NCBI GenBank assembly: GCA_963787005.1 | Contig: CAWBBX010000101.1 | Span: 1-64,000 of the forward strand | Direction of reading: 5' to 3' | Length of the DNA: 64,000 bases | From: FEN-1297 sp963787005 | Lineage (GTDB): Bacteria; Bacteroidota; Ignavibacteria; Ignavibacteriales; Ignavibacteriaceae | Shown: positions 19,017 to 27,767 of the stretch, piece after piece | Numbering within the stretch: position 1 is the first letter of the stretch | Layout of the letters: each line of letters opens with the position of its first letter | The notes under the pieces: model-generated | What the model saw: the letters and a program-made list of their open reading frames with translations, nothing else | The model's database searches: none | What the model was told of the DNA's origin: nothing | Made by a program: the position numbers and the translations under genes

Positions 19017-19134
19017 TTAAACCTCCTGAATTTTGACCTAAAATATAAACAATGAGAGTTTAAGTTGGAAGGAGATGAAAATATGAATGAAATTATATAA
19101 AATAATTTTGATGAAAAGATTTGCCTCTAAAGGC

Positions 19135-20667
19135 TTACATGTTTTGAAGCAGACCGCCGAGCTTATCCGCAAGCAAGTCCATGTCAACCGGTTTTTTGAG
19201 AATGATATTTACGCCTATATTCTGAAATTCTTTTTTAATATTTTTATCGCCGTCCGGTATTACGGCAACAACGGGTATCTTCTGATTTTTATCTTCAAGC
19301 CTGATCATGTTGATGAACTGAACCCCGTTCATCAGCGGCATATCGTACACCGTTATTACAAGCGAAGGAAGCTTGTCGAAAAATTTCTCGATCGCTTCGT
19401 AACCGTTCTTCGCGCAGATAATTTCGAAGCGGGAGAATTTTTTGTTTATAACTTCATCGAGCCTAGCCATGTCGGCCGCATTATTATCAATTAATAAAAT
19501 CGAATCCTTCGAGCGCGGAATTGTGAAGTGGAATTCGCTCCCTTTTTCTTTTTCGGAATAGAACCAAACCTCGCCGTTGTGTTTTTCAACTATTTCTTTT
19601 ACGAGCGAGAGTCCGAGTCCGGTGCCTTTTTCGCCCTTTGTTCCTTCGGTAGAAAACATCTTTTCAAACTTAAAAATCTTAGCCTTATTATCCTCAGAGA
19701 TTCCTTTCCCTTCGTCTCTAACTACAAACTCTACGAAATTGATGTTGAAGACATCAGCGAAAACTTCTATCGATTTTCCCTCCGGCGAAAATTTAATGGC
19801 GTTGCTGATAAGATTGGTAATCACCTGGCTGAGCAGACGCTCATCTGCCTGAACATAGATGTTATCCTCTACGGTAACCTTGATGTCGATGTTTTTTCTT
19901 ATCGCGTTACCGGTAAGCGATGAAACACAGTTGAACACAAGGCTTTGCGCATGCAGCCGCTGAGGCTCTATCTTAATTCTTCCCGTTTGAAGCCGCGACC
20001 AATCAAGAAGATAATTAATAAGCTGAAGCTGGTTCTGAGAGGAGTCGTTAATGTAGCTAAGGTATTCGAGTTGTTCTTTGTGCGAAAGATTCGGTTCGTT
20101 CATGAGTATTTCCGAAAATCCGAGTATGCTTGTAAACGGGGCCCGGAGATCGTGAGAGAGCACGGAAATAAATTTATCCTTTGATGCGTTCAGCGACTGC
20201 AGGCCCTCGAGTGTTTTAACCTGCCGCAGCTCTTCATTCTTTATATCGGAAACATCGCTGACAAATCCGTTATATGCTTTAACAATGCCGTTCTCGTCCC
20301 TTTCTACCGAGATGCTCTCTTTAATCCAGGCAATTCTTTTATTCTTTTTAACTATGCGGTAAGTGAGAGTAATAAAATTAGATGAGGTGTCGGCCGCAAA
20401 TTCGCTCATCACTCTTTTTACACGATGAATGTCGTCTTCAAAAAGTATCGCGGCACCGTGACCTGGGAAATGACTGACCTCACCACCCGAGTATCCTGTG
20501 ACCTCTTTTATATTTTCCGAGTAATATACTTTTTCTCCGTCCCGGTCTATAGTTGTCTTCCAGAAGAAACAGTCTCGCAGTCCGACCGCAAAACCGGCGG
20601 GAAAACCGTTGTTCTTTGACTCCTGTTTTATCTTAGTTGTTTTTGCGACCGTCTTTCTTTTTCCCAT
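19135..20667 (-). CDS. PAS sensor histidine kinase with degenerate C-terminal receiver
   Basis: A 510-residue soluble kinase. A basic N terminus is followed by one PAS/PAC unit (about 30-140), a HisKA domain (FISVLSHDLRAPFTSILGF, about 165-230) and HATPase_c with NLISNAIKFS, DEGKGIS and GTGLGLSLV (to about 385). The last 120 residues have a receiver-like fold (ILLIDNNAADMARLDEVI), but the usual D-x-x-M-P acceptor motif reads V-Y-D-M-P, so the normal phospho-acceptor Asp position is Val. The conserved Thr/Ser strand also differs (VVAVIPDG), while the Lys-Pro strand is kept (ILKKP). The domain is therefore probably a non-phosphorylated pseudo-receiver. Confidence 0.93.
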   Translation of the reverse strand: MGKRKTVAKTTKIKQESKNNGFPAGFAVGLRDCFFWKTTIDRDGEKVYYSENIKEVTGYSGGEVSHFPGHGAAILFEDDIHRVKRVMSEFAADTSSNFITLTYRIVKKNKRIAWIKESISVERDENGIVKAYNGFVSDVSDIKNEELRQVKTLEGLQSLNASKDKFISVLSHDLRAPFTSILGFSEILMNEPNLSHKEQLEYLSYINDSSQNQLQLINYLLDWSRLQTGRIKIEPQRLHAQSLVFNCVSSLTGNAIRKNIDIKVTVEDNIYVQADERLLSQVITNLISNAIKFSPEGKSIEVFADVFNINFVEFVVRDEGKGISEDNKAKIFKFEKMFSTEGTKGEKGTGLGLSLVKEIVEKHNGEVWFYSEKEKGSEFHFTIPRSKDSILLIDNNAADMARLDEVINKKFSRFEIICAKNGYEAIEKFFDKLPSLVITVYDMPLMNGVQFINMIRLEDKNQKIPVVAVIPDGDKNIKKEFQNIGVNIILKKPVDMDLLADKLGGLLQNM

Positions 20668-20853
20668 GAATTACCCGAACCCTTTTTCTAGTTTAATATA
20701 AGAAAATGAGTATTAAAAAATTAAGAAACAATTTGAAGTGATCAACATTTAAGCATAAAACATTCTTAATGCAAGCATGAAGGCACGGATGCATGAAAGC
20801 ATGAGTATGTTAATTATATGTTTATAATCGAAAATTTCTTCTCTAAGATTATA

Positions 20854-22020
20854 TTAAACTTTGAAAACCTTGGTAATATCAAGAAGCAGCGAAGGCTGGT
20901 TGATAAGCGCCTGGTAAAATAATTTTCCCAAAGTCCTTTTTCCCGGCGGCACTTTATTAAAAGCTTTAGCTATATTATTAAACTTCCGATCCGAAAAATT
21001 GTATATGCCGTTCTTAAGCCTTTCGAATATTTCGTGCCGCTTGCCCAGCCTGTCGTGCCATGCCTTATCGTAAGAAAGTATGTGCTCAAGCTTGTTCGCT
21101 TTAACGGCTTCTCCCGCAATTCTCCCCGCAATGCTGCCGCCTATCATTCCGCTAGCTATTCCTCCCCCACTTAAGGGATTTACCTGTCTCGCCGCATCTC
21201 CGACCAGCATAATTCCCGGCGCTGAAATTTTTTCGAGAGTAACAACGCTCGGCACCCCGCCTGCTATAGTTGTAAGCACCGGAGCGTTAGGATAATTTGT
21301 TTCCATAAAATTATTCAGGTACGAAAGCGCGGATCTCTGCTTGCCTACCATCCCGCTAACCCCAAGTCCTATGTTGGCGGTATCATTGCCTTTGGGAAAC
21401 ATCCAGAAATATCCGCCGGGCGCGTAATTCCGGCCGAAGTAAAAATATAAGGTATTCGGATCTACTTTAATATTAGAAGCGGTGATCTGCGTGCAGCATT
21501 CCATGTCGCGGAAATCGACGTATGTTTTTAGTCCCGCCCAGCGCCCCACTCTCGATTCCACTCCGTCGGCGCCGATTACTACTTTGGCTCTCAGCTCTTT
21601 CTGCTCACCGGCAAATTCATACTTAACTCCGCAGACTTTTCCGTCTTCCATTATCAGTCCGTTTACGTAAGCTCTCGTTTTTATCTCGGCCCCCGCTTTC
21701 GCGGCAGTTTTAGCCAGCTCGTAATCGAATATTCTTCTCTCAAGAACATAGCCGGCGTCACCGAATTCAATTATAACTTCGTTACCGTCGGGCGAGTTAA
21801 GAGAGAATTTATCTATGTACGAGGTAATCCATTTGGGATCGGGAGTAATAAATTCTTCCACGCCGGCCTTGCTGATAGCCTCACCACATCTAACGGGATA
21901 GCCGACGTCGCGGTCCTTCTCGAGCATCATAACGGATACTCCCTGCTCAGCCGCAAAGCGTGCCGCCATCGATCCCGCGGGACCGGCTCCGACCACTATT
22001 ACATCATAATTATTTTTCAT
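20854..22020 (-). CDS. Geranylgeranyl reductase family FAD-dependent oxidoreductase
   Basis: A 388-residue flavoprotein. The start at ATG 22020 places the FAD motif DVIVVGAGPAGSMAARFA at the N terminus; an in-frame start at 22059 would add a non-conserved leader. A GDAARQVNPLSGGGIASGM motif (second FAD-binding region) is present. The family saturates the double bonds of prenyl chains in archaeal lipids, chlorophyll side chains or menaquinone. The Cys after the N-terminal motif (YPVRCGEAIS) is the PxxYxWxFP-type family region. The nearby ferredoxin gene is a likely electron donor. Exact substrate is unknown. Confidence 0.9.
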   Translation of the reverse strand: MKNNYDVIVVGAGPAGSMAARFAAEQGVSVMMLEKDRDVGYPVRCGEAISKAGVEEFITPDPKWITSYIDKFSLNSPDGNEVIIEFGDAGYVLERRIFDYELAKTAAKAGAEIKTRAYVNGLIMEDGKVCGVKYEFAGEQKELRAKVVIGADGVESRVGRWAGLKTYVDFRDMECCTQITASNIKVDPNTLYFYFGRNYAPGGYFWMFPKGNDTANIGLGVSGMVGKQRSALSYLNNFMETNYPNAPVLTTIAGGVPSVVTLEKISAPGIMLVGDAARQVNPLSGGGIASGMIGGSIAGRIAGEAVKANKLEHILSYDKAWHDRLGKRHEIFERLKNGIYNFSDRKFNNIAKAFNKVPPGKRTLGKLFYQALINQPSLLLDITKVFKV

Positions 22021-22090
22021 TTTTTTATAAGTTCTCAGTTTGCAGTCAGCAGTAAGCAATCGTCATGAATTTGTTTAATAAGTTCATAGG

Positions 22091-22226
22091 TTATTTGTAT
22101 TTCCCCGGGTTTTCTATCATATGATTTAAAAGTTTTCCTATTTCTTCGGACTTTGAAAGTAATATATCGTATAATTTTTTATCCAGATACTTACATTCTA
22201 ATGAAAAGTCTAAGCCTATGTCTAAG
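22091..22226 (-). pseudogene. Relic of a four-helix-bundle protein (S23-like family), C-terminal end only
   Basis: The minus strand here reads DKEDFLDIGLDFSLECKYL and then DKKLYDILLSKSEEIGKLL ending in NHMIENPGKYK and a stop at 22091. This matches the C-terminal helices of the small four-helix-bundle proteins (TIGR02436, S23 intervening-sequence type) common in FCB genomes. A stop codon lies directly upstream, and no full gene can be built, so it is a truncated remnant in the spacer between the reductase and the ferredoxin. Confidence 0.5.
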
Positions 22227-22354
22227 AAGTCTTCTTTATCTTACTCTTGCTCTTAATCTTTGCCAAATATTCCCCGGAGTTTAAGTAAAAGTTAAAGAGT
22301 AAAATTAAGAAGTATTATTATGGTTAATCAAAATTTCCTCTGTGCCTCCGTGTT

Positions 22355-22374
22355 CCTGCCTACCGGCAGGCAGG
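22355..22374. repeat. Short GC-rich palindrome, CCTGCC...GGCAGG family
   Basis: A 20-base palindromic element of the CCTGCCTACCGGCAGG type within the spacer upstream of the reductase. Variants of the same element occur at 30912 (inside rnpB), 51448 (interrupting a repeat) and 54178. Confidence 0.6.
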
Positions 22375-22412
22375 TCTGTGGTAAAGATAACATTGGGGCC
22401 ATACACCTAAAC

Positions 22413-22634
22413 TTACACCGGCACTCCCTCCTTATTAAACTTAATCACCTCAATCGGGCAGCTCCACACGCACTTCGCACAGTTGGTACATCTTTCGTCA
22501 ATTATAAAGATCTCCGCTTCCTTAAGTTCTATCGCGTCTTCGGGACAAACGCCTACGCAGCATCCGCAGAAGTCGCACTTATCCGGCAGAATTTCAATCA
22601 TCAACTTCCCGGTTTTTGCCTGCCTGTAATTCAT
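22413..22634 (-). CDS. 2[4Fe-4S] ferredoxin
   Basis: A 73-residue bacterial-type ferredoxin with two cluster motifs, CDFCGCCVGVCP and CTNCAKCVWSCP. It carries electrons in the cytoplasm. A shorter start at 22601 (MIEILPDKCDFCG) is equally possible; the first 11 residues are not conserved. It is 31 bp downstream of dnaG on the same strand and about 390 bp upstream of the prenyl reductase. In Methanosarcina a ferredoxin paired with geranylgeranyl reductase supplies its electrons, so the same pairing is plausible here. Confidence 0.92.
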   Translation of the reverse strand: MNYRQAKTGKLMIEILPDKCDFCGCCVGVCPEDAIELKEAEIFIIDERCTNCAKCVWSCPIEVIKFNKEGVPV

Positions 22635-22665
22635 CGCTTAAATTTTTCCGAAAATAATTTAAAAA

Positions 22666-24546
22666 CTATTGTTCGTCGCCGTTCAGTTCCTGAGCAACAA
22701 TCACCTTTTCTCTCTCCAGACCTCTGTTAACTTTCATTATTTCGAGACGCTCATCGTCAGTCGATGCGTTCTCCAGCTGCTTATGATTATTCGCAATTTG
22801 TTTTTCGATCTGTTCTAATTTAAATCTTTTCAGCGTGTCTCTTGTAATTTTAAGAAGCACCGTTTCGTGAGGAAGCCCCGGATAAAGCGTCTCCCAGTTT
22901 TTGCTGATGGAATATTTATCGAATGTAAGTTCAAGTACATAAGATCTCAGCTCTTCGTCATTAACTTTATCAATTAACGCGCTAGCAATAAGCTCCTCGT
23001 TACTATGGTATGTCTCGTATATTAAATGAGAGAGATCCGCATGCGCTTCTATTGCAAAATCCTCAGGCCTTATGTGCAGAGAGATTAGTTCTATTACATC
23101 TTTGTTCGCCTCGAAAAGAAGTTTTATAAGCTCTCTTTCGAGATTGTAAATTTCCGGAGAAGCAGTTTTCGTTGTTGATTCCTGCACCGCTCGGTTCTGC
23201 TCGGCCGCCTGCCTGTCGCGTATTCTCTCTTCGCCGGTAATCTGTTTTCCGGCGGCGTTTATCGCTTTATCTAATTCCGCTTCTAAAAGCTTCTCTCTCA
23301 GATTAAATTTTTTAGAAATATTCTTTATCAGCAGACTGCGCTTTAACTCATCACCGATAAGAGCAACCGGTTTCACTAATTCTCTTATCGCATTTGCAGT
23401 CGAAGCAGGATCGTCGAACATTCCCTGCGATTCGTAAATTTCCGACTGGTACTCAAGAAAATTCTGCGCTCTCTTTACAAGGTCTTCAAACTTTTCTCTT
23501 CCAAAATTATTTACGAAGGAATCGGGATCCTCGCCTCCGGGCAGAGAAGCGATTTTCACTTCTATGTCTCTTCTAAGCAGAAGCTCTATGCTTCTCATCG
23601 AAGCTTTTATTCCCGCGGTGTCGGCATCGAAAAGAAGGACAACATTTTTTGTATATCTGGAAATCAACTGAACCTGCTCTTCGGTCAATGCTGTCCCCGA
23701 AACAGCAACAACGTTTTTTACTCCTGCCTGATACAGCGAAATAAGATCCATGTAACCTTCTACCATAATAGCTTTATCAAGCCTGCGGATCTCATCCTTC
23801 GCGAGTGATAGTCCGTAAAGGATTCTTCCCTTCGTATAAACCGATGACTCGGGCGAGTTAAGATACTTCGCTGTGCCTTCGCGCTTATCGAGAATTCTTC
23901 CGGCAAACGCGACCACCCTTCCGTTGGGAGAAAAAATAGGAAAGATTATTCTTCCCATAAATTTATCGTAAAGCCTTCCGTCGTTTCGCTGGCCTATTAA
24001 ACCCAATGTCAGCGCTCTCTCGAGATCTAGTTTTTTTGACTGAGCAAAGCTTATAAAATCGTCCCAGTTGGGCATGGCGTATCCGAGTCCGAACGCGCGC
24101 ATCGCCTGCGGCTTGATCTTTCTGTCGTGAAAATATTTTCTCGCAATCTCGCCTTCCGGTCTGTTAAGAAGATTATCCGAAAAATACCTTGCGGCTTCTG
24201 TATTTATGTCATAAAGTATTTCCTGCTCGGTCTGTCTTTCGCTGGTATCCTCCGAAAACTCAAGCGGGATTCCCTGTCTCTCGGCAAGTTCCTGAACCGC
24301 TTCGACAAACGATATCTTCTCGTAGTCCATTAAAAACTTGTACACGTTTCCGCCGGCGTGGCATCCGAAACAGTGGAATATCTGCTTCTCGTCGCTTACC
24401 GTAAAAGACGGTGTCTTCTCGTTGTGAAACGGGCACAATCCAATATAATTCTTCCCTCTTTTCCTGAGCTGAACATACTCGGATATTATATCGACGATAT
24501 TCGCCGACGCACGTATCTCTTCTATTTTATTTTCTGGTATTCTCAT
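22666..24546 (-). CDS. dnaG: DNA primase
   Basis: A 626-residue primase making RNA primers for replication. The N-terminal CHC2 zinc finger is seen in GLCPFHNEKTPSFTVSDEK and IFHCFGCHAGGN. The TOPRIM core carries MVEGYMDLISLYQAG and LLFDADTAGIKAS. The C-terminal part (about 450-626) is the helicase-interaction region and is divergent, as in other phyla. The length fits DnaG. No rpsU or rpoD is adjacent, unlike the classical macromolecular synthesis operon. The ferredoxin follows closely. Confidence 0.97.
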   Translation of the reverse strand: MRIPENKIEEIRASANIVDIISEYVQLRKRGKNYIGLCPFHNEKTPSFTVSDEKQIFHCFGCHAGGNVYKFLMDYEKISFVEAVQELAERQGIPLEFSEDTSERQTEQEILYDINTEAARYFSDNLLNRPEGEIARKYFHDRKIKPQAMRAFGLGYAMPNWDDFISFAQSKKLDLERALTLGLIGQRNDGRLYDKFMGRIIFPIFSPNGRVVAFAGRILDKREGTAKYLNSPESSVYTKGRILYGLSLAKDEIRRLDKAIMVEGYMDLISLYQAGVKNVVAVSGTALTEEQVQLISRYTKNVVLLFDADTAGIKASMRSIELLLRRDIEVKIASLPGGEDPDSFVNNFGREKFEDLVKRAQNFLEYQSEIYESQGMFDDPASTANAIRELVKPVALIGDELKRSLLIKNISKKFNLREKLLEAELDKAINAAGKQITGEERIRDRQAAEQNRAVQESTTKTASPEIYNLERELIKLLFEANKDVIELISLHIRPEDFAIEAHADLSHLIYETYHSNEELIASALIDKVNDEELRSYVLELTFDKYSISKNWETLYPGLPHETVLLKITRDTLKRFKLEQIEKQIANNHKQLENASTDDERLEIMKVNRGLEREKVIVAQELNGDEQ

Positions 24547-24984
24547 AAATATCCGGCAGTCCGCCGCTTCAGGCTAAAGTTAAAATGATGATTTAATTTA
24601 ATAAAAAATCTTTAGAAGATTTTGATAGATTGCCCGTCCCCGGATTACGTCACTATCTCCCGGTGAAATTTTTATCGCTGCTGCTATGGTCCGGTTTTCG
24701 GTCCGGGAGTTTGCGCTGTTTTGCAGGATTTGCTATTTATAATGCATCCGTTATATATAAAGATCAGGACGGCGATCAGCATTATTTTAATTACCGACTT
24801 AAGTTACATAACTATCCTTTTGAGATCGCAGATCTTGAACTCTCCTCAGGGGATTCCTTCGGACGAAAGGTGCCTTTGCGGTTGACCTTGAAGGTTTACA
24901 CCAAGTTTAATGAATTTTGCGTAATTTCAGTAAAAGTTTAACTATTTATATATTTAGAGGACGGATAAGGAAAAAATTCACAAA
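24547..24984. other. Intergenic region without a convincing gene
   Basis: 438 bp between dnaG and the PfpI-like gene. A weak TTG-initiated frame of 103 codons (24630-24941, plus) and a 47-codon ATG frame (24740) exist, but neither resembles a family or has a good ribosome site. A half-copy of the GACCTTGAAGGTT sequence that forms hairpins in the 49.6-51.5 kb array is present near 24884. Confidence 0.4.
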
Positions 24985-25509
24985 GTGAACAATAATAGTA
25001 TTTTATTTTTCGTTCCTGCTTCACATTTTAATGAAGCGGAATTCCTGACTTCCCGAGATTATGCCGAAAAGGCAGGATTTAAGGTCTTCATTACTTCCGA
25101 CGCGCGCGGACTATGCGTCGGGCAAAACGGACTGAAAGTAAAAGCGGATGTAAATCTTAACAACGTCAACGCGAATAATTTCGCGGCGTTTGTCTTGATC
25201 GGCGGGGCGGGTGCCAGGGAATACGGCGGCAACCGAACACTTCATAAGATCGCCGCCGGATTCAATGCGAAGGAGAAGACCATCGCGGCTATCTGCAGTG
25301 CTCCCGTTATTCTCGCGAAGGCGGGAATTCTAAACGGAATAACGGCAACTTGTTTTGTAGAAGACAAAGCCGATCTCTTAAGCGGCGGAGCGGATTATAA
25401 AGACACGCCGCTGGTTATAAGAAAAAATATTATTACGGCAAACAATCCGGCGGTAAGCAGCCAATTCGCCGAAGCTGTATTGAATGCAGTAAAAACGAAA
25501 ACCGATTGA
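24985..25509 (+). CDS. DJ-1/PfpI family protein
   Basis: A 174-residue class I glutamine-amidotransferase-like protein of the DJ-1/ThiJ/PfpI superfamily. The nucleophile elbow is AAICSAPVILAKAG with Cys at about residue 103, and the nearby Glu is in the N-terminal HFNEAEF segment. Family members act as glyoxalase III/deglycases, chaperones or proteases; which applies here cannot be told. The start is GTG at 24985, giving MNNNSILFFVPASHF. It is four bases upstream of ispG, so the two are co-transcribed. Confidence 0.9.
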   Translation: MNNNSILFFVPASHFNEAEFLTSRDYAEKAGFKVFITSDARGLCVGQNGLKVKADVNLNNVNANNFAAFVLIGGAGAREYGGNRTLHKIAAGFNAKEKTIAAICSAPVILAKAGILNGITATCFVEDKADLLSGGADYKDTPLVIRKNIITANNPAVSSQFAEAVLNAVKTKTD

Positions 25510-25512
25510 AAT

Positions 25513-27522
25513 ATGCCTGACCCGATAAATAAGATTAAAACATACTGCAACAGCCTAACTTCTTACTCCAGGTATCGCACCAGAGAAGTTCATATCGGCG
25601 ATGTTCCGATGGGCGGCGATAATCCCATCCGGATACAGTCGATGACTACCACCGATACGATGGATACCATCGGTACGGTAGAACAGACGATAAGAATGGT
25701 TAAATCGGGATGCGACTACGTAAGAATAACCGCCCCCAGCAAACTCGAAGCTCAAAACCTCGAAGATATCAAAAACGAACTGAGAAAGCGCGGCTGCAGC
25801 GTTCCGCTGATCGCGGATATACATTTTACCCCCAACGCCGCAGAACTAGCCGCGAGAATTGTGGAAAAGGTACGGGTTAACCCGGGCAATTATGTTGACC
25901 GGAAGAAATTCCAAACTCTAGAATATACCAACGAACAGTACAACGCCGAGATTGAAAGGATAAGGAAACGCTTTACTCCTCTCGTCAAGGTCTGTAAGGA
26001 ATACGGCACAGCGATGCGCATAGGAACGAACCACGGATCTTTATCCGACAGGATAATGAGCCGCTACGGGGATACGCCGCTCGGCATGGTGGAATCTGCG
26101 CTGGAGTTCGTAAGAATCTGCGAGGATCTGAAATATTTTGAAATCACTCTTTCGATGAAAGCCAGCAATCCTCAGATAATGGTGCAGGCCTACCGTCTTC
26201 TTATTCAAGAGATGGAAAAAGAAAACATGAACTATCCGCTTCACATCGGCGTAACAGAAGCCGGCGGCGGAGAGGACGGCAGGATTAAATCGGCCATGGG
26301 AATAGGCGCGCTTCTGGAGGACGGCCTGGGCGATACTGTGAGAGTATCTCTTACCGAGGATCCCGAGTTCGAAGCGCCGGTTGCGATCGAACTGGTGGAC
26401 AGATATAAAGACCGTCCCGGACACAAGCCGATTGTTCCTGTCGATGAGCTTCCTTATGATCCTCTCGAATACTCGAGGAGACATACAATAGAAATAGGCG
26501 GCATGGGCGGAACGAACGTGCCCAGGGTTTTCGCCGATTTCAGCAGAAGGGAAATTAACTCGCCTGCCGACCTGAGCGATATCGGTTACTTCTACAACGA
26601 GCCGACCGACAAATGGAACATGAACGACATCGCCCCGGATTTTATATACACCGGGGAAAAAATTATTCCGTTCGATATACCTCACGGACTTAAAGCGGTG
26701 AACGACTATGATGCGTGGCGGACAACTGAAAATAAGGCTAATTGTTTTCCTCTACTTACGGCAAAGGATTATTCAACCGATGGCGTAAAATCGGAAACGC
26801 TTAACTTTATTCAATTAAGCATTGATGATCTATCCGATGATTTATTGAAAAGAATAAGCGAAGATAAAACCGCCGTCGTAGTTTTAACTACAAACAACGC
26901 TCACGGCATGCCCGAACAGAGGCGCGTGTTCATAGATCTTCTTCAAAAAAGAATTGAAAATCCGGTAATAATAAAACGATCTTATTCAAAGCTCGATCTG
27001 GATCAAGTCAGACTTTTTACTGCGACGGACTTCGGCGCGCTTTTAATAGAAGGATTCGGCGACGGGGTCTGGACCGAAATTTCGGAAGGATTGGAAGAAA
27101 ATAAGGAAAATGAAAACGGTACCGAACACGTTAGAAGTTTTGTAAAAAAAGAATCCGTTGAAAAAATCGTCAACCGGGTAATGTTCGGTATTCTTCAGGC
27201 GGCAAGGACAAGGATATCGAAAACCGAATATATCGCCTGCCCTTCCTGCGGAAGAACGCTGTTCGATCTGCAGGAAACAACGGATATGATAAGAAAGCGC
27301 ACAGAACACTTGAAAGGAGTAAAAATAGCGATAATGGGGTGTATCGTTAACGGTCCGGGCGAAATGGCCGACGCGGATTACGGCTACGTTGGCTCGGGTG
27401 TGGGAAAAATAACTCTTTACAGGGGAAAAGACATCGTAAAACGCAATATCCCTTCCGCGGGCGCGGTGGATTCCCTGATAGAGATTATAAAAGAAGACAA
27501 TAACTGGGTAAATCCCGATTAA
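25513..27522 (+). CDS. ispG: 4-hydroxy-3-methylbut-2-en-1-yl diphosphate synthase, long form
   Basis: A 669-residue IspG (GcpE), which reduces ME-cPP to HMBPP in the MEP isoprenoid pathway. The N-terminal TIM-barrel includes GGDNPIRIQSMTTTDT and LIADIHFTPNAAE. The C-terminal cluster domain has CPSCGRTLFDLQ and CIVNGPGEMADADYG, whose cysteines plus a Glu hold the [4Fe-4S] cluster. The length and the central insert (about 340-520) mark the three-domain type found in Bacteroidota, Chlamydia and plants. The other MEP gene in this window is dxr (52966). Electrons could come from a ferredoxin. Confidence 0.97.
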   Translation: MPDPINKIKTYCNSLTSYSRYRTREVHIGDVPMGGDNPIRIQSMTTTDTMDTIGTVEQTIRMVKSGCDYVRITAPSKLEAQNLEDIKNELRKRGCSVPLIADIHFTPNAAELAARIVEKVRVNPGNYVDRKKFQTLEYTNEQYNAEIERIRKRFTPLVKVCKEYGTAMRIGTNHGSLSDRIMSRYGDTPLGMVESALEFVRICEDLKYFEITLSMKASNPQIMVQAYRLLIQEMEKENMNYPLHIGVTEAGGGEDGRIKSAMGIGALLEDGLGDTVRVSLTEDPEFEAPVAIELVDRYKDRPGHKPIVPVDELPYDPLEYSRRHTIEIGGMGGTNVPRVFADFSRREINSPADLSDIGYFYNEPTDKWNMNDIAPDFIYTGEKIIPFDIPHGLKAVNDYDAWRTTENKANCFPLLTAKDYSTDGVKSETLNFIQLSIDDLSDDLLKRISEDKTAVVVLTTNNAHGMPEQRRVFIDLLQKRIENPVIIKRSYSKLDLDQVRLFTATDFGALLIEGFGDGVWTEISEGLEENKENENGTEHVRSFVKKESVEKIVNRVMFGILQAARTRISKTEYIACPSCGRTLFDLQETTDMIRKRTEHLKGVKIAIMGCIVNGPGEMADADYGYVGSGVGKITLYRGKDIVKRNIPSAGAVDSLIEIIKEDNNWVNPD

Positions 27523-27621
27523 CTGTAAATTCATGCAGTTTTCTCGGTAACATATATCACAGATAAAAATTTTATTTTTTGATATACTCTTTTTGTTGTT
27601 GATAATTAGATGCCGAAAAAG

Positions 27622-27629
27622 TATATTTG
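27622..27629 (+). promoter_or_regulatory. Possible -7 element (TAnnTTTG type)
   Basis: The octamer TATATTTG fits the Bacteroidota -7 consensus and lies 10 bases before the small frame at 27640. A TTTG-rich stretch lies upstream (27592 on) but the spacing is longer than usual. Whether Ignavibacteriota use this consensus is uncertain. Confidence 0.25.
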
Positions 27630-27639
27630 AAGACTTAAT

Positions 27640-27726
27640 ATGGCAGAAAAAACAGACAAATTAATATATCTCAAGCTTGTTTATTCCGCTGCAAAGCGGC
27701 TGAGAGCTAAAGACCAGAAAAATTAG
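27640..27726 (+). CDS. Possible 28-residue basic peptide
   Basis: A short frame, MAEKTDKLIYLKLVYSAA then KRLRAKDQKN, ending five bases before a strong intrinsic terminator at 27731. A short frame followed directly by a terminator, with a promoter-like octamer in front, suggests a tiny independent transcript. No family is known. It could equally be the tail of the ispG transcript with a chance frame. Confidence 0.35.
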   Translation: MAEKTDKLIYLKLVYSAAKRLRAKDQKN

Positions 27727-27730
27727 AAAG

Positions 27731-27764
27731 ATGCACCCCGATTAAATCGGGGTGCATTTTTTTT
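27731..27764 (+). terminator. Intrinsic terminator
   Basis: A perfect inverted repeat ATGCACCCCGATT / AATCGGGGTGCAT followed by a run of eight T. It would end transcripts from ispG or the small frame at 27640. The Nif3-like gene starts at 27768, only four bases after the T-run, so that gene either reads through or has a promoter inside this region. Confidence 0.85.
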
Positions 27765-27767
27765 GCT

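Noticed and set aside
22320..22730. 136-codon plus frame near the ferredoxin
   Set aside because: Antisense to the ferredoxin and to the end of dnaG.
24630..24941. 103-codon TTG-start frame between dnaG and the PfpI-like gene
   Set aside because: No ribosome site, no recognisable family, and it runs over a repeat-like GACCTTGAAGGTT segment.
26041..26685. 214-codon open frame antisense to ispG
   Set aside because: Falls entirely inside the well-supported ispG gene and has low-complexity, non-family translation.
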